A stretch of 64,000 nt of DNA from Caldithrix abyssi DSM 13497. GTDB lineage: Bacteria > Calditrichota > Calditrichia > Calditrichales > Calditrichaceae. The stretch is from assembly GCF_001886815.1 (NCBI RefSeq), contig NZ_CP018099.1, forward strand, positions 4,028,501 to 4,092,500, read 5' to 3'. The position numbers and the translations under genes are program-made. This document shows positions 60,637 through 64,000 of this stretch, one piece after another. Positions within the stretch are counted from its first letter, which is position 1. The number at the start of each line of letters is the position of its first letter. The notes under the pieces are model-generated. The model saw only the letters and a list, made by a program, of their open reading frames with translations, had not been told where the DNA came from and ran no database searches.

Positions 60637-62802
60637 TTAATTTGAATCCAACTCTTTCCAATAAGCAGAAAGCGACATCGCTTTTTGTTCAATTTTCGCC
60701 TGTTCGACAAGCAAAGTGGCCAGATGCACTTCAAACAGCTCTTCTGCAGGGATGAGCGGTTGGCCTGATTTTTCCACACTCTCCAGGAATCTCTTTATCT
60801 CCTGAAAATGGCCTTTATCCTGCTTTAAGCCCGTCTCTTTAACCGGCGAGCCGTAGCTGACCAAACTTTTAAAATTGTCAATCTGAAACACGCGTTGCGA
60901 ACTGAACACTTCCACGCGTTCCTTGGGAAAGCGCGCATGCCCATTGGCCAGGTAATGGATGCAAGCCTGCGAGCCATCTTCAAAACTTAATAAAATCATG
61001 GTCTTGTCTTCGTCGGTTTCTGAATGACCATGGGTGGAAAGCGCCTGCACCGTTTTAATGGACGCCCCAACAAAAAAACGCGCCAGATCAATAAAATGGC
61101 AGCCTTCGCCAATAATGCGGCCGCCGCCCATCACAGGGTCATGCACCCAGTGTTCCTGTGGAATGTATCCGGCATTGACGGTAATGATGATCGAAATCGG
61201 ATTCCCGCGTTCCTCAAGCGCTCTTTTCAACTTTTGACTAAAAGGCGAAAAACGACGATTAAAACCGACCATTAAATGTTGCTCCGGATATTGTTTTGCG
61301 GCCTGGTACACCTCTTTTAATTGCTCCAGGGTTACAGCCAGCGGCTTTTCTACAAACACGTGCTTGTTGTTCTGTAAGGCCTGGATCACCAGTCTGGCAT
61401 GAGAATCGTGCCGCGTGCTGATGAACACCGTATTAATTTCCGGATCCTGCAAAACAAGATTATGGTCTGAGGTTGCTTTGGGGATGCCGAATTTTTTAGC
61501 GGCCACGCTGGCGCTTAGACCATCAGAAGAAGCAACCATTTGAAGGGGCGCGCCCAGTTTTTTTAAATGGGGCAACAACATGGATTTAGCAAAATTTCCC
61601 ACGCCAATAAAGCCGATGCTCAGTTTATCGACTTTTTGTTTGGCTTTATCGGGCAATGGCTGAAAATGTACCATGGAATCTCTTTTAACCTGTCCCTGGT
61701 ACTCTAAAATTATGCCAATCGGATTTTCCTTTTCAATGGTTTCGTAGGCTTTAACGGCCTGTTCAAAGGGAAAGCGATGGGTGATTAATCGGTCAACGTG
61801 AATCTTCTTTTGCTCCAGTAAAAACAAAAAAGCTTCCATATTGCGTTTAGCTGTCCAGCGCACATAGGGCAAGGGGTAATCGTTCCCGCCTTCATACTGT
61901 GGATCGTAGCGTCCCGGACCGTAAGCGCTGCTCACCTGAAAGGTAAGTTCTTTTTCATAGAATAAATTACGCGGCACGGTAATGGGAATAACGCCAATCA
62001 ACACAATTCTTCCGCGTTTGCGTGACATCAATGCGCACTGACTGAGAACGTCTTCCGAAGCTGTTGAAGCGGTAATAATCACGGCATCGGCGCCGAGACC
62101 ATTTGTCTTTCCCAGAACGTACTCAATATTTTCCGGGATTGATTTAGATTGAGCAGCCTCAATTCCAAATGTTTTGGCAAATTCAACCTTTTCTTTGATA
62201 ACATCAAAAGCCAGCACGTGGCAGCCATTGGCCTGCAAAATTTGAGCCGTAAGCTGCCCCAACAGCCCCAGACCTACCACAACCACCGTTTCGCCAATGG
62301 TCGGATTGGCCAGCCGCACACCCTCCAGACAAATGGAACCGGCCACCGTAAAAGAAGCGGCTTCATCGCTCACCGAATCGGGAATAGCCGCCGCTAATGT
62401 CCATGGAACACGAACCATTTCGGCATGTGGCCCGTTGGAAACCACGCGTTGACCAATTTCAAATTGATCCACTAATTGACCTTTATCAACAATAACGCCC
62501 ACATTGGAATAGCCAAGATGCGTGGGTTCATTTAATTTATTCCACACAGCTTGCGCCGTACTGATTAATCCCTCGGTTTTAATTTTGTCCAGCACCTGTT
62601 TCACACGATCGGGTTGCTGTTTGGCTTTGGCCAGGTAAGAAGCCTTTCCGAAATCGAGCATCATCTTTTCTGTGCCCACAGAAATCAGACTTCTGCGCGA
62701 TTCAATCACCAGACTTTGAGGGGGCGCCTTTGGCGCAGGCGCATCAATCAATTCTAATTCACCGGTTCTAAAATATTGGATCAGTTGTTTCATTTTTCTC
62801 AC
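60637..62802 (-). CDS. Bi-domain oxidoreductase (MDR dehydrogenase + Gfo/Idh/MocA)
   Basis: 721 residues in two parts. Residues 1-370 are a medium-chain dehydrogenase: LISVGTEKMMLDFGKASYLA, THLGYSNVGVIVDKGQLVDQ, NAD-loop VVVVGLGLLGQLTAQILQAN. Residues 390-715 are a Gfo/Idh/MocA enzyme: LSIGFIGVGNFAKSMLLPHL, HVFVEKPLAVTLEQLKEVYQ and GEGCHFIDLARFFVGASIKT. The catalytic Lys of the second half is in VEKPLA. This fusion is known in polysaccharide clusters, often beside heparinase-like genes as here; its substrate is undefined. It is 75 bp downstream of another Gfo/Idh/MocA gene. Confidence 0.9.
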   Translation of the reverse strand: MRKMKQLIQYFRTGELELIDAPAPKAPPQSLVIESRRSLISVGTEKMMLDFGKASYLAKAKQQPDRVKQVLDKIKTEGLISTAQAVWNKLNEPTHLGYSNVGVIVDKGQLVDQFEIGQRVVSNGPHAEMVRVPWTLAAAIPDSVSDEAASFTVAGSICLEGVRLANPTIGETVVVVGLGLLGQLTAQILQANGCHVLAFDVIKEKVEFAKTFGIEAAQSKSIPENIEYVLGKTNGLGADAVIITASTASEDVLSQCALMSRKRGRIVLIGVIPITVPRNLFYEKELTFQVSSAYGPGRYDPQYEGGNDYPLPYVRWTAKRNMEAFLFLLEQKKIHVDRLITHRFPFEQAVKAYETIEKENPIGIILEYQGQVKRDSMVHFQPLPDKAKQKVDKLSIGFIGVGNFAKSMLLPHLKKLGAPLQMVASSDGLSASVAAKKFGIPKATSDHNLVLQDPEINTVFISTRHDSHARLVIQALQNNKHVFVEKPLAVTLEQLKEVYQAAKQYPEQHLMVGFNRRFSPFSQKLKRALEERGNPISIIITVNAGYIPQEHWVHDPVMGGGRIIGEGCHFIDLARFFVGASIKTVQALSTHGHSETDEDKTMILLSFEDGSQACIHYLANGHARFPKERVEVFSSQRVFQIDNFKSLVSYGSPVKETGLKQDKGHFQEIKRFLESVEKSGQPLIPAEELFEVHLATLLVEQAKIEQKAMSLSAYWKELDSN

Positions 62803-62877
62803 CTTTTTTTTCTGATTTTAATTCAAATATAATCAACATTGGGATTATTAATCATTTATTATTTTTATATTCGAGAC

Positions 62878-64000
62878 TTATTGGTTGATAATCAGTCGTT
62901 CGTTTTTCTCCAGCGCCTCCTTGGTTTTTAAAAACACCCAGGCGCTGTTTAAGATATGCCTGGAATTTTTTTTAAAATCGTAATCCTCGTTTTTAAATAC
63001 ACTTAAATAGGCGTTAATCACATTACTTCGGTGTCCCTGATCGCGATAAAACTGCGAATGTTTAACCTTTTTTTCCTTTATATCCACTACTAAAGATTGA
63101 AAGTCGTTTAATGACAGAATACAATCGCCTTTTTGCGCGTTGAATTTTTCTCTAACGCCTTCAAACGAGTCGCCTTTTTCTGAAAACGTAATGGCGCCAA
63201 TGCTGCCTTCGCCAAATTTAAACGTTACGGCAATATCAATATCCGCTTTATTCCCGCGCGTTGGATTTATCTCTATCGGATAAATTTGCTCCTCGGGGAT
63301 TAGGTAGAGTAAAAAGTCCGTCCAGTGGCACAAATTGCCCAGAACTCTTCCGCCTTCTTCCGGCCTCAAATACCAGTGATCTTCCTCCAATTTATGACCG
63401 ACGACAAACCAGTTGTAAATCCCTGTTCCCGGTTGTTCGTTTAAGTATTTAAAAACAAGCTGTCCCAAATGACTCGAGGGCCTGTTAAAGCCCAAAAAAA
63501 CCTTCGCTTTTTCTTTTTTAATTTGTTCCATTAATCGTTCAAGTTGAATTTCACTAACCACATGCGGTTTTTCAATATAAACATGTTTTCCTTTTTCCAG
63601 CGCTTTTATGGCATATTCCGCATGGCTGGCGTGATCAGAAGCAATATACAACATTTCTATTTGATCATTATTCAGAACTTCTTCAAAATCATCCGTAAAA
63701 AAAGGGACTTTATAATACTGAGCCAGTGAAGCCGCCCTATTAAGGTTAATATCCATCGCGGCGCCTATCACGTTTCCGAATCGATTTCTCAGGTAATAAG
63801 CCAGCGTGGTAAAAGCAAAGTTACCGCAACCGATAAGCGCTACTTTTTGTTTCGGGCTAAATTTCGTGGAACGTTCTGGTAAAGTCGCGTAAGTTCTTTT
63901 TAAATGAAGTTGGCCCTGCACTTTAATCCAGGTTCTTTTAACACCATATAATCTTAAATATCTGGCAATCTTCTTTATTTTAATGATCGTTTTTTGCTTC
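62878..64000 (-). CDS. Gfo/Idh/MocA family oxidoreductase, 5' end outside window
   Basis: The frame stays open to the right edge, so the start is beyond 64000; the GTG at 63921 is internal. The visible part has the NAD-binding loop QKVALIGCGNFAFTTLAYYL, then LYIASDHASHAEYAIKALEK, GKHVYIEKPHVVSEIQLERL with the catalytic Lys of EKP, and GGRVLGNLCHWTDFLLYLIP. It is the partner of the bi-domain gene downstream and probably acts on a sugar of the same pathway. An N-terminal extension (IARYLRLYGVKRTWIKV) precedes the enzyme domain. Confidence 0.88.
   Translation of the reverse strand, partial: KQKTIIKIKKIARYLRLYGVKRTWIKVQGQLHLKRTYATLPERSTKFSPKQKVALIGCGNFAFTTLAYYLRNRFGNVIGAAMDINLNRAASLAQYYKVPFFTDDFEEVLNNDQIEMLYIASDHASHAEYAIKALEKGKHVYIEKPHVVSEIQLERLMEQIKKEKAKVFLGFNRPSSHLGQLVFKYLNEQPGTGIYNWFVVGHKLEEDHWYLRPEEGGRVLGNLCHWTDFLLYLIPEEQIYPIEINPTRGNKADIDIAVTFKFGEGSIGAITFSEKGDSFEGVREKFNAQKGDCILSLNDFQSLVVDIKEKKVKHSQFYRDQGHRSNVINAYLSVFKNEDYDFKKNSRHILNSAWVFLKTKEALEKNERLIINQ

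Noticed and set aside
1-64000. tRNA, rRNA and riboswitch genes
   Set aside because: No cloverleaf-type sequence, rRNA-like block or known riboswitch core was recognised by eye; a covariance-model search would be needed to exclude small RNAs.

Overview
The window is an accessory region of a Gram-negative bacterium. It is dominated by surface-polysaccharide (O-antigen or capsule type) genes on the minus strand, interleaved with toxin-antitoxin modules and an unusual density of dispersed repeats. Wzx/Wzy/Wzi-type genes imply an outer membrane. The gene mix and the spread of short repeat arrays suggest a Calditrichota, Bacteroidota or Ignavibacteria-like organism; this is inference, as no marker gene is present. 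Base composition is patchy: about 4-33 kb is very AT-rich, while the left IS, 46.9-55.8 kb and 56.8-63.9 kb are more GC-rich, so the AT-rich glycan cluster looks horizontally acquired.

Layout. 1-1.43 kb: IS4/Tn5-type transposase running off the left edge. 1.6-5.1 kb: VanZ-like protein, a polysaccharide deacetylase full of in-frame repeat arrays, a DUF354 protein and two four-helix-bundle (23S IVS-protein family) genes. 5.1-33.1 kb: one long minus-strand glycan cluster. It has a FemAB-like/ATP-grasp/asparagine-synthetase-like/CapA sub-block, a UDP-L-FucNAc set (CapE, CapF, CapG), glycosyltransferases, a sulfotransferase, Wzy and Wzx. Its upstream end is a dTDP-3-amino-3,6-dideoxyhexose set (two FdtA-like cupins, FdtB-like aminotransferase, two hexapeptide acyltransferases) with an acyl-carrier protein, an acyl-activating enzyme and a ketoreductase, suggesting an unusual N-acyl group on the amino sugar. 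33.3-39.5 kb: toxin-antitoxin island (VapBC-like, HicAB, DUF433/DUF5615, a second PIN pair, HepT/MntA) whose modules are separated by pyrimidine-rich arrays. 39.9-44.3 kb: a roughly 197-bp repeat array of 12 units, interrupted by a coiled-coil gene and bracketed by two copies of a 123-bp MITE. 44.4-55.8 kb: WbpD-like acetyltransferase, an intact ISL3 element with an 8-bp target duplication, a fourth four-helix-bundle gene, two large fusion proteins with degenerate sugar-phosphate transferase domains, a Schlafen/AlbA-type regulator, Wzi and a WbuB-like glycosyltransferase. 56.8-64 kb: heparinase-like protein, PD-(D/E)XK-like coiled-coil protein, sulfotransferase, bi-domain oxidoreductase and a Gfo/Idh/MocA protein cut by the right edge.

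Best candidate for something undescribed: all four four-helix-bundle genes lie between inverted arrays of short quasi-repeats, and each copy has a different array sequence. Three of the four sit exactly at the 3' end of another gene, sometimes supplying its stop codon. This resembles the stem-loop-plus-ORF layout of 23S rRNA intervening sequences, but outside rRNA. The same kinds of array also occur in frame inside protein-coding genes here.
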